A stretch of DNA of 64,000 bases from Komagataeibacter diospyri (GCF_006538165.1 NZ_BDLU01000056.1:1-64000); one strand, 5' to 3'; shown: positions 47,368-56,515, numbered from the stretch's first letter. The notes: a model not told the origin generated them from the letters alone. Numbers and translations: made by a program.

Positions 47368-47582
47368 GCGGGTAATTTCAGTATTTCGGTCCGGTGGCGG
47401 GCATCGCCCGCTCCGGTCAGGATGAAGCGGTCGTTTTCTTCGCTGCGCGCCAGTCCCATGTGGCTGAGCCGGTTCAGGCAGGGCGCATCGGGCACGTGGG
47501 CCGGGCGGCCGTCATGACCGCTCAGTTTCAGGCGGTGCAGGGCCGAACGACAGCATGTTTCAAGATAAGGTTCATTCCACAT
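47364..47582 (-). CDS. Small protein coupled to the S24-like regulator
   Basis: 72 residues starting MWNEPYLETCCRSALHRLKLSG and containing CLNRLSHMGLARSEENDRFILTGAG. It overlaps the regulator gene by four bases (ATGA), so it is probably translated with it. A longer start at 47606 is possible; neither has a good ribosome site. The sequence has no known domain, with a tail of Leu/Arg and a winged-helix-like spacing that I cannot confirm. Confidence 0.55.
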   Translation of the reverse strand: MWNEPYLETCCRSALHRLKLSGHDGRPAHVPDAPCLNRLSHMGLARSEENDRFILTGAGDARHRTEILKLPA

Positions 47583-47891
47583 GGGACAGGGACCGCCAAG
47601 GAACAAGGTATGCGCACCGCCGTCTTTTCACGATGGATCGCGACCGGGGTTCAGGTATGGGCGTGTGTGCTTGTCCGTGTCACATAGTGGCATTATTACG
47701 GCATGTCCACCATGCGTGGCGTGTTTGCCTGCGCCAGTAAGAAGGGTGGCATGTGTTACATGCGCTATGCATTGGCGAATTGATTACTATATTCAGGCAT
47801 GAAGTGGGTGCGTTGTCATATTCCCGACCGGAATATGGTCTATGATTTTCGTAAAATTCATGTAGAAAACAATTGCTTCAAGGTCCTGTTG

Positions 47892-48359
47892 ATGAAATTC
47901 CATAAATATCTTCTTGCCCTGTCCCTTGCCGGTGCAACCGTGGGGGGAACCGTAGGGGCCATGGCGGCTGATTGCGACAATGGCCAGAACACTCCTGGCT
48001 GGGATCTGCTGGGCCGTGCGGCGCAGGCGGGCAATTGCGCGGATAGCCGCCTGCGGGACCGTCAGCAGAACCTCAAGCAGGATTACGATGACAGGGTGAA
48101 CAGCCTGCATGACAACACGGTTGGCCGTTGGGATAACGCCCGTGATGCGGAAAAGCAGAAGCTGGAGAGCGCACGCAGCCGTGTTGACGATAAAATCCAG
48201 AATGGTCGCGACCGTCTGGATGCGATTCGCAATGCCCCGAAAAACCGTCTGGACAACCTGCGCAACGCAGGCAGTGCCGAACGCCAGCGCTGGGATGATC
48301 TGAAAAGCCAGACCGGCTCCAGTCTCAATAATTTCCTGGGCGGTGGCAACAGCCAGTAA
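47892..48359 (+). CDS. Exported coiled-coil protein with 11-residue repeats
   Basis: 155 residues from the ATG at 47892 (MKFHKYLLALSLAGATV), signal peptide cut near MAA. The mature protein has two cysteines (C28 and C49 of the precursor) near its start, then an Arg/Asp/Asn-rich helix with two near-identical 11-residue units at 105-115 (GRDRLDAIRNA) and 116-126 (PKNRLDNLRNA). A terminator follows. Function unknown; such helices often make bundles or wall-associated fibres. Confidence 0.72.
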   Translation: MKFHKYLLALSLAGATVGGTVGAMAADCDNGQNTPGWDLLGRAAQAGNCADSRLRDRQQNLKQDYDDRVNSLHDNTVGRWDNARDAEKQKLESARSRVDDKIQNGRDRLDAIRNAPKNRLDNLRNAGSAERQRWDDLKSQTGSSLNNFLGGGNSQ

Positions 48360-48418
48360 AATATTGAACAGGTTCATGCCATCGGAATGCGGCCATGTCG
48401 GTCGCCCACCTTTTTCAG

Positions 48419-48450
48419 GGTCCGTTTCCGCAAGGGAACGGACCTTTTTT
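48419..48450 (+). terminator. Rho-independent terminator
   Basis: GGTCCGTT (48419-48426) and AACGGACC (48437-48444) pair around a ten-base loop, followed by six T residues, 60 bp after the coiled-coil gene. The stop of the convergent gene lies two bases beyond. Confidence 0.9.
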
Positions 48451-48451
48451 A

Positions 48452-49213
48452 TCAGGGGTGCGTGCTGACGCCCAGACGGAAGGCGAAGGCGCGTCCCTTC
48501 TGCACCGTGGCATCGGGGCGTGGAGCAACCTCGACAAGGTAGAGGTCATCGCGCGGCACGGTCCATGACCACGTGACACCGGCATGGTTCATATGGGGGT
48601 CAATAACACGCAGTTCCAGCCCGTTAGCGGGGGCATCCAGCCGCGCTGTCACCTGCTCACCCTGATGCAGGCCGATGCGATATACGCATGTGCCACCCGC
48701 TTCCAGCATGCCCTGCCAGTTCAGCCGTCCGCCCGGTGGCAGGTCCTGTGGCTGGTTACAGAACGGTGGGTCGGCATCAAGGTTTTCAATCAGGGTCCGT
48801 ACATCGGCAGGTTTGGTCAGCGGGACCGGGCCGATTGTGTAAAGTGAGAGCATGCCGGGGTTGAGCAGGCCAACCGTCATGTTACGTCCCCCCCGGTCAA
48901 TCAGCAGCCATGCAGTGCGGCTGCCACCTTCATGCCGTCGGTTGCCGGTAATGAACAGGACGTCGCCCGCAGCCTCCAGCGGGCCTGCTACTTCCATGTT
49001 CCGGATGAAGCTGTCGTACTGTGCCCCCAGTGTCTGTTTCACGACGGTGGCCAGCGGCCCTTTTCCGAACAGGTCGGTATCAGGCGCGTAATGTCCGATG
49101 GCCGACGCCAGTTCGCGGCCCAGCGCAGTATCGGGATCAGCATGGGCAGGGGCTGCGGTCAGCAGCACCAGAAGGCTAAACAGGCAGAAGATGGAATGAC
49201 GAAGTCTGAACAC
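48452..49213 (-). CDS. Secreted hypothetical protein
   Basis: 253 residues with a signal peptide (MFRLRHSIFCLFSLLVLLTAAPAHA). The mature part has an N-terminal helical region, then a beta-rich domain with two cysteines (PFCNQPQ, GTCVYRIG) that may bond, and ends in a jelly-roll-like stretch (VTARLDAPANGLELRVID, WTVPRDDLYLVEVAP). The C-terminal half resembles inhibitor or adhesion-like beta domains in layout, but no family is certain. It stands alone between two terminators. Confidence 0.75.
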   Translation of the reverse strand: MFRLRHSIFCLFSLLVLLTAAPAHADPDTALGRELASAIGHYAPDTDLFGKGPLATVVKQTLGAQYDSFIRNMEVAGPLEAAGDVLFITGNRRHEGGSRTAWLLIDRGGRNMTVGLLNPGMLSLYTIGPVPLTKPADVRTLIENLDADPPFCNQPQDLPPGGRLNWQGMLEAGGTCVYRIGLHQGEQVTARLDAPANGLELRVIDPHMNHAGVTWSWTVPRDDLYLVEVAPRPDATVQKGRAFAFRLGVSTHP

Positions 49214-49249
49214 GGCAGTCCCGTCCTGTCATAGGGTCATGAAAACAGA

Positions 49250-49273
49250 CATGCCCGGCTGAAACCGGGCATG
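49250..49273 (-). terminator. Terminator of the DEAD-box helicase gene
   Basis: CATGCCCGG and CCGGGCATG pair around a six-base loop, followed on the minus strand by TCTGTTTTC, about 40 bp after the helicase stop. Confidence 0.8.
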
Positions 49274-49312
49274 AAAGAAACACAGCGTCTTTTATCGGGT
49301 TGCGTGCCGCGT

Positions 49313-51079
49313 TTATGAACGCGGACGCTTGCGGGAGGACGCCGCACCGCGCGGCGGCCCGCCAAACCCGCCACCGGGACGACCACCACCGGGCTTGCGC
49401 CCGAACGGACGCCCGCCACGTGGCGGCGGACCACCACGGCGCGGAGCACCCCCGGCCGGTGCGCTGGCGGGTGTGATCTGCACTTCGTCATTCTCGATCG
49501 CGGCAATGCACGAACGGAATTTCTCGGTCGAATCCGGAGTGATCTCGAACAGGGTCTGGGTATCGTTGATGCGGATCGCACCGATATCCGCCTTGCGCAC
49601 GCCGCCAAGGCGGCAGATCAGCGGGATCAGCCACTTGGGGTCGGCCTTTTCCTGCCGGCCCACATTCATGGCGAACCATGCGCCAGGTTCGGCGCTGGCG
49701 TAGCTGTCGCGTGTGGGGCGGGGACCGTCGCGCTCACTGCGCTCACGTACGGGGCGCGGGGCGTCAGGCGTGATGTGGCGCACGTTTTCCGGTGTGGGCA
49801 GACGGGCGCGGTACATCTGCAGCAGGGCGGCGGCAAGCTGTTCGCTGCTGCGGCCTTCAACCAGCTGGCCAACCAGTTCCTTGTCCGCCTCAGCCACGTC
49901 CTCGTTCAGGACGGGATCGGCCAGCAGGCGCCTGGCGTCATTGGCGCGGATGTCAGCGGCTGTCGGCACACCGGACCATGTGGCCGTGATCTTGGCACCC
50001 TGCATCAGGCGTTCGGCGCGGCGGCGCTGCGACATGGGCACCATCAGCACGCACACGCCCTTGCGTCCCGCGCGGCCCGTGCGGCCCGAACGGTGCAGCA
50101 GGGTGGCGGGGTCGGTCGGCAGGGTCGCGTGGATCACCAGCGCAAGCGCGGGAATGTCGATGCCACGGGCAGCCACATCGGTTGCGACACACACATTGGC
50201 CTGACCCTTGCGCAGGCTGTCGATGGCACGCGTCCGTTCGTTCTGCCCCAGTTCACCCGACAGGGCGACGGAGGAGAAGCCGCGCTCCACCAGTGCCGCC
50301 TGCATGTGGCGCACCATTTCACGTGTTGCGCAGAACACCATGGTGGTCTGGCTGTCGGTATAGCGCAGCACGTTGACCACGGCGGGGATCAGTTCGCGCG
50401 CATCGGCGACGATGGCGCGGTATTCGATATCGGCGTGCTGCTTGGCCCCCGACAGGGTGTCGATGCGCACGGCGTCGTTCTGGTAACGGCGCGCCAGCGA
50501 CGCGATTTCCTTGGCGATGGTGGCCGAGAACAGCAGCGTGCGACGCGTCTTGGGCATGGCGTCAAGCAACTGCTCAAGTTCATCACGGAAGCCGAGGTCG
50601 AGCATCTCGTCTGCTTCATCCAGCACGACCACGCGCAACTGGGACATGTCCAGACGGCCACGCGACTGATGGTCGCACAGCCGGCCCGGCGTGCCGACCA
50701 CGATATGGGCACCCATCTGCAGCGCACGGGCTTCACGCCGCGCGTCCATTCCGCCGATGCACGATACGATACGGCCACCCGCTGGTGCGTACAGCCACGT
50801 CAGTTCACGCGTGACCTGCATGGCCAGTTCGCGTGTCGGCGCGATGATGACGGCCAGCGGCGGACCCGCCGGGCCAAAATGTTCGGCCCCACCCAGCAGG
50901 GTATCGGCCATGGCCAGCCCGAAGGCGACGGTCTTGCCCGACCCGGTCTGGGCGGAAACAAGCAGGTCGCGCCCTTCGGCGGCGACATCCAGCACGGCTG
51001 TCTGGACGGGGGTAGGGTTATCGTACCCACGCTCGTCCAGCGCGCGTTGCAGGGCGGGGTGGGTTTCGGGAAACGGCAT
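49313..51079 (-). CDS. DEAD-box RNA helicase (DeaD/CsdA-like)
   Basis: A 588-residue ATP-dependent RNA helicase. Motifs: Q motif near residue 22-27 (NPTPVQ), I AQTGSGKT (43-50), II DEAD in VVLDEADEML, III SAT, V TDVAARGID, VI HRSGRTGRAG. A DbpA-type RNA-binding domain (about 470-545) and an Arg/Gly-rich tail follow. Members act in ribosome assembly and cold adaptation. The 319-bp region before it holds two strong hairpins that may form a regulatory leader. Confidence 0.93.
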   Translation of the reverse strand: MPFPETHPALQRALDERGYDNPTPVQTAVLDVAAEGRDLLVSAQTGSGKTVAFGLAMADTLLGGAEHFGPAGPPLAVIIAPTRELAMQVTRELTWLYAPAGGRIVSCIGGMDARREARALQMGAHIVVGTPGRLCDHQSRGRLDMSQLRVVVLDEADEMLDLGFRDELEQLLDAMPKTRRTLLFSATIAKEIASLARRYQNDAVRIDTLSGAKQHADIEYRAIVADARELIPAVVNVLRYTDSQTTMVFCATREMVRHMQAALVERGFSSVALSGELGQNERTRAIDSLRKGQANVCVATDVAARGIDIPALALVIHATLPTDPATLLHRSGRTGRAGRKGVCVLMVPMSQRRRAERLMQGAKITATWSGVPTAADIRANDARRLLADPVLNEDVAEADKELVGQLVEGRSSEQLAAALLQMYRARLPTPENVRHITPDAPRPVRERSERDGPRPTRDSYASAEPGAWFAMNVGRQEKADPKWLIPLICRLGGVRKADIGAIRINDTQTLFEITPDSTEKFRSCIAAIENDEVQITPASAPAGGAPRRGGPPPRGGRPFGRKPGGGRPGGGFGGPPRGAASSRKRPRS

Positions 51080-51398
51080 GTATCGGGCAATCCGGACAAA
51101 AACATGAAGAACACGGGCGACGCAGGAAGGAAACTGGCCGCCGGCCCGTGTTCATGCGTCAGGGAGAAGGCCGGTGCATAAAGAATGATTGCCCCAAAAG
51201 CCAGAAATAATAATGGCGGGGGCATTTTTGCAGCGGTCGTGAATACCCTTCCGGCGGGGATCGGGGGGTATTTTCCACCTGCATGGGCATTGTGCCTTTC
51301 GGCCGGTTGCCGTAGGGCGCGTCAAAACAGGCGGGCGATCATGGCACCAGTAACATACGCACCCTGTGGCCGTCATCCCCGCCTTTGGCCACGCATGG
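51080..51398 (-). promoter_or_regulatory. Structured leader of the helicase gene
   Basis: Hairpin 1 is GAACACGGGC (51109-51118) with GCCCGTGTTC (51144-51153), 30 bp before the start codon. Hairpin 2 is TGCCCC (51190-51195) with GGGGCA (51219-51224), with a T-run on the plus strand. No other gene is seen here. Cold-shock helicase mRNAs often carry regulated leaders, so this could be one (inference). Confidence 0.45.
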
Positions 51399-52385
51399 TC
51401 AGGGCACCAGGACCGCAGCCCCTTCAAAGCGGCCATGGCGCAGGTCATCCAGTGCCCTGTTCGCCTCTTTCAGCGGGTACGGGGTGGTCGTGGTGCGTAT
51501 GCCCACGCGCGGCACCAGTTCAAGGAAATCGATGCCATCCTGTCTTGTGAGATTCGCGACCGAGACGATCTGGCGTTCCTCCCACAGCAGGTCATAGGAA
51601 AAGGCAGGGATCTCACTCATGTGGATGCCCGCGCAGACCACGCGCCCGGCCTTGTGCACGGCCTTGAGTGCGGCGGGCACCAGCGCGCCCACGGGGGCGA
51701 ATATGATGGTGGCGTCCAGCTGTTCGGGCGGCTGCTCATCCGATCCGCCAGCCCAGACACAACCCAGCGAGCGGGCGAATTCCTGCGTTTTCGTGTCACC
51801 CGGCCGGGTGAAGGCATAGACCGAGCGTCCCTGCCATACCGCCACCTGGGCTATGATGTGGGCTGCTGCCCCGAAACCGTAAAGCCCGATGCTGCGCGCA
51901 TCCTTCCCCGCCATGACCAGCGACCGCCAGCCGATCAGCCCCGCGCATAGCAACGGGGCCGTCGCCACGTCGTCATCCCCATCGGGCAGAGGGAAGGTGA
52001 AATGCGCATCAGCCACCGCCATGGTGGCATAGCCGCCATCGCGCGTGTAGCCGGTGAACAGCGGGTGGTCACACAGGTTTTCATGGTCGGTTTCGCAGTA
52101 ATGGCAGCAGCCGCAGGTATGGCCCAGCCACGGTATGCCCACGCGCTGGCCCATATGCAGGCCTTCCACATTCGGGCCGATGGCATCGATCCGGCCCACG
52201 ATTTCATGCCCCGGTGTCAGCGCATGGCCGGGAAAGGGCAGGTCCGCATCCACCACATGCAGGTCGGTGCGGCATACGCCACATGCCCCCACCTTTACAC
52301 GGATCTGCCCTGGTCCCGGCGTGGGGTCGGGCAGTTCGGTCCATTGCAGGGGAGTATGGGGGGCAAGCAGTCGCATTGCGTACAT
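51399..52385 (-). CDS. Zinc-dependent alcohol dehydrogenase
   Basis: A 328-residue medium-chain dehydrogenase. The catalytic zinc ligands are C38 (GVCRTDLH) and H60-E61 (TPGHEIVG); the structural zinc is held by C91, C94, C97 and C105 (CGCCHYCETDHENLC). The Rossmann motif GLYGFGAAAH lies near 168-177. It resembles broad-specificity alcohol/aldehyde NAD(P)-dependent dehydrogenases; the exact substrate is not set. It is a single-gene unit. Confidence 0.92.
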   Translation of the reverse strand: MYAMRLLAPHTPLQWTELPDPTPGPGQIRVKVGACGVCRTDLHVVDADLPFPGHALTPGHEIVGRIDAIGPNVEGLHMGQRVGIPWLGHTCGCCHYCETDHENLCDHPLFTGYTRDGGYATMAVADAHFTFPLPDGDDDVATAPLLCAGLIGWRSLVMAGKDARSIGLYGFGAAAHIIAQVAVWQGRSVYAFTRPGDTKTQEFARSLGCVWAGGSDEQPPEQLDATIIFAPVGALVPAALKAVHKAGRVVCAGIHMSEIPAFSYDLLWEERQIVSVANLTRQDGIDFLELVPRVGIRTTTTPYPLKEANRALDDLRHGRFEGAAVLVP

Positions 52386-52492
52386 GGGGGGCCGCTCCTT
52401 GGCTGTCAGGCTGCGGCCTGCGGGCCGCCAGTCGTCATGCTACGCTATCATGTCCGGGTGTTCATGCGGCATGACATGTATCATCATGCCCA

Positions 52493-53647
52493 TCACGACC
52501 CGGCGCGGTAGGGGGTCATGGCGTCCAGCGCGGGCAGTCCTGCCATGATGGCGGTACGTTCGTGGCGCAGGAATTCCGCTACCGCCTCACGCAGGCCGGG
52601 ATGGCTGATCCAGTGGGCGGAATGGGTCAGGCAGGGGCGATAGCCGCGCTGCAGCTTGTGTTCACCCTGCGCACCTGCCTCCACCCGCTTCAGCCCGTGG
52701 GCAATGGCGAAATCAATGGCGCGGTAATAGCACAGCTCGAAATGCAGGAAGGGCCAGTCCCCCTCCAGCCGTCCCCAGTTGCGGCCATACAGCGTGTCGC
52801 GTCCCATGAGGTTGAGCGCTCCCGCCACCGGCACCCCATCGCGTTTTGCAATCATAAGCACCACCCGGTCCCCCAGCCGTTGCGACAGCAGCGGGAAAAA
52901 GCCGGGCTGGAGATAGGCGCTGCCCCATTTGCGGTCCACGGTGGACAGGTAGAACTGATAGAAATCATGCCACAGGGCGTCGGTGATCTCACTGCCGCGA
53001 CAGGTATGGAAGGTCAGGCCACAGGCATTGGCGTCACGCCGTTCGCGGCGGATGGCCTTGCGCTTGCGGGACGCAAGGGTGTCCAGGAAATCATCGAAAC
53101 TGGTGTAGTCGCAGTTGTCCCAGTGATACTGCATTCCAAGGCGCTGCAACCAGCCGGTCTGTCCCAGCAGGTCATATTCATGCTGCGTGCAGAACGTGAC
53201 ATGGACCGACGACAGGTCCAGTTCCCCACAGGCCTGCCGCAGCGCCCGGCCTGCAAGCTGGCGCAGGACATCGGCATCCGGCGCGTCCCGGTGTACCAGC
53301 AGGCGCGGTCCCGGCACGGGGGAAAAGGGGACGGCCACCTGCAATTTGGGGTAATACTGCCCGCCCGCCTGCATGAAGGCCTGCGCCCATTGCTGGTCGA
53401 ACACATATTCGCCGTAGGAATGGCCCTTGGCATAAAGTGGTGCGACCGCCAGCAGGCGTCCCGTTCCGTCGCGCAGGGCAAGGTGCTGGGGCATCCAGCC
53501 GGTCTGCGGTCCGGTAGAGCCACTGTCTTCCAGTGCGGACAGGAAGGCATGGCTGACAAACGGGTTGTCATCGCCCGCACAGCCATCCCATTCGTGCGCC
53601 GGGATTTCGGCTATCCTGCGGTGCAGGATCATGGTGGTGCCGGTCAT
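52493..53647 (-). CDS. GNAT-like acyltransferase of the DUF482 (peptidogalycan) family
   Basis: 384 residues; an internal ATG five codons on (53632) is an alternative start. Signatures of DUF482/FemAB-like proteins are PFVSHAFLSALEDSGS, HQQWAQAFMQAGG-type (here FDQQWAQAFMQAGG), YYPKLQVAVPFSPVPGPRLL, RKRKAIRRERRDAN and EAGAQGEHKLQRGYRP. The fold adds an acyl or aminoacyl group, but the substrate is unknown. It is downstream of ridA on the same strand. Confidence 0.83.
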   Translation of the reverse strand: MTGTTMILHRRIAEIPAHEWDGCAGDDNPFVSHAFLSALEDSGSTGPQTGWMPQHLALRDGTGRLLAVAPLYAKGHSYGEYVFDQQWAQAFMQAGGQYYPKLQVAVPFSPVPGPRLLVHRDAPDADVLRQLAGRALRQACGELDLSSVHVTFCTQHEYDLLGQTGWLQRLGMQYHWDNCDYTSFDDFLDTLASRKRKAIRRERRDANACGLTFHTCRGSEITDALWHDFYQFYLSTVDRKWGSAYLQPGFFPLLSQRLGDRVVLMIAKRDGVPVAGALNLMGRDTLYGRNWGRLEGDWPFLHFELCYYRAIDFAIAHGLKRVEAGAQGEHKLQRGYRPCLTHSAHWISHPGLREAVAEFLRHERTAIMAGLPALDAMTPYRAGS

Positions 53648-53725
53648 GACGGGCGCGCCAGTGGAAAAACCGCGTGGGGCGTTGGGGTCATGACAGGCTC
53701 CCTTTTATTGTGGTGGGGCTTTGCC

Positions 53726-54193
53726 TCAGCCTATTTCGAACAGGCCTTCCACTTCAACAGCCGAATCGAGCGGCAGCGATGGCACGCCCACGGTGGAGCG
53801 CGCATGACGGCCCGCGTCACCAAACACCGCCACCGCCAGGTCGGATGCGCCGTTCATGACGGCGGCATGCTGCGTGAAGTCAGGTGTGCAGGCAATGAAC
53901 CCGCCCAGACGCACCACGCGCTTGACACGCGACAGGTCGCCAATCGCGGCCTTAACCTGCGCGATGACGTTGACCATGCTGTAGCGCGCGGCCTCGATCG
54001 CCAGTTCAACGGCAACGCTGTCGCCCAGCTTGCCCGTGGTCAGCAGCTTGCCATCCACCAGCGGCAACTGCCCCGATACCACCAGCGAGGAACCGCTGAT
54101 GACGGCCGCGACGTAATTCGCAACCGGCACGGCCGGGGTGGGCAGGACAATGCCAAGCTGCTTCAGGCGCTGTTCGGGGGTGGTGTCGGGCAT
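53726..54193 (-). CDS. RidA family protein
   Basis: Hydrolyses reactive enamine/imine intermediates (2-aminoacrylate) or a related Rid-type role. The start at 54193 (MPDTTPEQRLKQLGI) follows GGAT and gives 155 residues, a little long for RidA (about 130). The core GLFEIG end and the region VVRLGGFIACTPDFTQHAAVMNGASDL are the YjgH/RidA-like signature, with R at VKRVVRL. The long frame upstream to 54295 overlaps the TSCPD gene and is discounted. Confidence 0.85.
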   Translation of the reverse strand: MPDTTPEQRLKQLGIVLPTPAVPVANYVAAVISGSSLVVSGQLPLVDGKLLTTGKLGDSVAVELAIEAARYSMVNVIAQVKAAIGDLSRVKRVVRLGGFIACTPDFTQHAAVMNGASDLAVAVFGDAGRHARSTVGVPSLPLDSAVEVEGLFEIG

Positions 54194-54239
54194 CGGGTCA
54201 TCCTTTGTCGTCAGGGGCGGGGGAAGCAGGGCCGTCGCG

Positions 54240-55835
54240 TTATCCGACCAGCCGCAGCCTGCGCCGCCGTGGGGGAGTGTCATCGCCATCGTCATTGCCG
54301 GATTCGGGCAGGTTCAGCGGCAGCATGGGAGCGGGGCTGTCCACCATCATGTCCTCATGCGGGGCGTCGGGCAGCCTGCGGCCCAGATAGGCATCGGACA
54401 GCGCGCGGAAAGCGTAGTCCAGCATGGATGTCGCATAGGATGCAACCGGGTCGCCTTCCACCGTGCCGGCGGGGCCGAAATGGGTGTAGGCGAACGCCTC
54501 GACATAGCTTTCCAGCGGCGCGCCATATTGCAGGCCGATGCTGACGGCCTGCCCCAGCGTATCCATCAGGCCACGCACCATCGGGCTTTCGCGCGTGGGC
54601 GTCAGGCTGATTTCGCCCAGTGACCCATCAGCGTATTCACCCGTGCGCAGGAACAGGCGGTGGCCACCCACGCTGGCCTTCTGGGTAAAGCCGCCATGGC
54701 GCGCGGGCAGGGGGCGGCGTGCGCCACGTTCCAGCCCCGCGCGGGTGGCCAGCGTGTCGCGTGTGGCATCGGGGCGGGCGGGCACGCGGTCCACGAACCC
54801 GCTCAGCGCGCGGTGCATGGCCTGATGCGATGCGGCACCAGGCAGCGGCAGCACGGTGTCCCCCGCCAGGGTCGCTGCGAATGCCGCTTCCAGCGTCAGC
54901 CCCCGGCAGGCAAGGCGCGCGAGTGTGCTGGTGGCCAGACGCCCGTCGGCGCGCAGGGGGGAGAAGACCGGGGCCAGCCCGCATGATTCCACCCCCAGCA
55001 GCGCATCAATCGGGCCGGGTGTGGAAAAGCCGGTTTCGACGCGGGCGACGGGACAGTCGGTCTCGACGGCGGCTTCCTGCCACACCGTGCGTGCGATCTG
55101 GCTGACACCGGGCAGGATGCTGCGCACGGGCGGCAGGGGCATGGCGTCCGCTCCCTCGCCGGAATGGGCGACAAGGGTGGCGAGGGCCACGATGCTGCAT
55201 GCCGCGTCGCGCCCGGCCTCGCTGTCATAATCCAGCCCCAGCCCTGCAAGGCAGGCGTCAAGGTTGGTCAGCAGGATGGCGCCAGCCGTGGGCGGGCGTT
55301 CATGCGGATCCGCGACAGTGGGGGCGGGAACGGCACGCAGGTGCGGAGTGGTCCGGCCCAACGGGTCGGGCAGCGGCAGTTCTCCATTGCGCATGGGCAT
55401 CTTCTGCCGCGACACCGCGCGCAGCACGCGGGCCAGCAGGCGCAGGGCCGCGACAAAATCGGTGGCCATGAACCCGTTATCGGCTTCGACAAAGGCTGCA
55501 AGGTTGACCACGAAGGCGGGCCTGCGGTCATGGTGGCCATGCCACAGGCTTTCCGCGGGGGCCGCCTGCCGCATCAGCAGCAGGCACGACAGCGTGCGCG
55601 CGATGGGGCGGACCGTGGGGCCGGCTACCTCGCCCGTACACAGGTCGTCTATCCATCGCGCCGCCTCCGCCGGCAGGCTGGCGGGACCATGGCCGGGAGC
55701 AAGCTGGGCCAGGGCCTCGGCTGCCGTGTCATCCCAGTCGGCGGGCAGGGTAACGGAACGTGGTGCGTCGTCGGGGTCCGCTGCGGCCTCTACGGTTCGC
55801 ATGCGCACGCCGTTCCAGTGGCTTCGTGCTGTCAT
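54240..55835 (-). CDS. TSCPD-domain protein related to B12-dependent ribonucleotide reductase (NrdJ)
   Basis: 531 residues from the ATG at 55835. The N terminus (SHWNGVRMRTVEAAADPDDA) and an alpha-helical middle resemble a minimal relative of class II RNR-type proteins. The C-terminal third carries a TSCPD-type motif set: GGHRLFLRTGEYADGSLGEI (about 398-417), AVSIGLQYGAPLESYVEAF, and ATSMLDYAFRALSDAYLGRR. I see no cysteine triad or B12-binding motif of a working reductase, so it is probably not catalytic. It could be a regulatory or partner protein of NrdJ. Confidence 0.72.
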   Translation of the reverse strand: MTARSHWNGVRMRTVEAAADPDDAPRSVTLPADWDDTAAEALAQLAPGHGPASLPAEAARWIDDLCTGEVAGPTVRPIARTLSCLLLMRQAAPAESLWHGHHDRRPAFVVNLAAFVEADNGFMATDFVAALRLLARVLRAVSRQKMPMRNGELPLPDPLGRTTPHLRAVPAPTVADPHERPPTAGAILLTNLDACLAGLGLDYDSEAGRDAACSIVALATLVAHSGEGADAMPLPPVRSILPGVSQIARTVWQEAAVETDCPVARVETGFSTPGPIDALLGVESCGLAPVFSPLRADGRLATSTLARLACRGLTLEAAFAATLAGDTVLPLPGAASHQAMHRALSGFVDRVPARPDATRDTLATRAGLERGARRPLPARHGGFTQKASVGGHRLFLRTGEYADGSLGEISLTPTRESPMVRGLMDTLGQAVSIGLQYGAPLESYVEAFAYTHFGPAGTVEGDPVASYATSMLDYAFRALSDAYLGRRLPDAPHEDMMVDSPAPMLPLNLPESGNDDGDDTPPRRRRLRLVG

Positions 55836-56146
55836 GCCTTCTGTTTTACCGGCACGGACAGGGCGTGCGGAACCCGTCTGGACCGGAGTCGCAACTATAC
55901 ATTCCACTGGATACCGTGGATATGGGGGATAAGTATGCATGGGCCGGGACAGCGATGAAATTGCGCTGTGCTGCCACGCTGACGGCAGGAATCGAGTCCC
56001 GTTGCGCGATAGCGCATCCCGTCAGGCCTGTAACTGCACGGGGGGACATGGACGCCGCCCTGCCGCCACCCTGATCCCGCAGATGTGACGGCCGGTCGCG
56101 CATATGCGCGTGGACCGCGCGCGTGCGGGCGGACTAGGCTTCGGTC
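55836..56146. other. Divergent intergenic region
   Basis: About 310 bp between the starts of the TSCPD gene (minus) and the NDUFA12-like gene (plus). It must hold both promoters. I see no clear -35/-10 pair and no RNA gene in it. Confidence 0.5.
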
Positions 56147-56515
56147 ATGGCAAATCTAGGCACCCGTATCTATACGCATTTCAAGGGGCGGCTGGTCGGC
56201 AGGGACGCCGATGGCCGACCTTATTATGAGGCCCGGACACCCAACCGCACCGGCGGCGGGGAAAAGCGTCATGAACGCTGGGTCATCTATCACAAGGGGG
56301 AGGACGCATCCGCCGTCCCGCCCGAATGGTGGGGCTGGCTGCACCATATGGAGAATGCGCCCCTGCCCGAAAGCGCGCGCCAGCCATGGCAGCAGCCGTG
56401 GCAGCCCAACCAGACCGGGACGGTGGCGGCGTATCATCCCCCCGGCAGCGACCTGCGCGGTGGGCAGCGGGCTTCAACTACCAGCGATTATGAGGCATGG
56501 TACCCCGAGGGATGA
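56147..56515 (+). CDS. NDUFA12-like NADH dehydrogenase accessory subunit
   Basis: 122 residues with the family blocks GTRIYTHFKGRLVGRDADGR, YYEAR, RHERWVIYHKGEDASAVPPEWWGWLHH and the aromatic/Pro C-terminal half (PPGSDLRGGQRAST). Alphaproteobacterial homologues are complex I accessory subunits (B17.2 family) in the cytosolic arm. It begins a conserved cluster with mlaD and DUF2155. Confidence 0.9.
   Translation: MANLGTRIYTHFKGRLVGRDADGRPYYEARTPNRTGGGEKRHERWVIYHKGEDASAVPPEWWGWLHHMENAPLPESARQPWQQPWQPNQTGTVAAYHPPGSDLRGGQRASTTSDYEAWYPEG

Noticed and set aside
54194..54295. 34-residue N-terminal extension of RidA
   Set aside because: It overlaps the upstream TSCPD gene and lacks a start signal; the ATG at 54193 has one.
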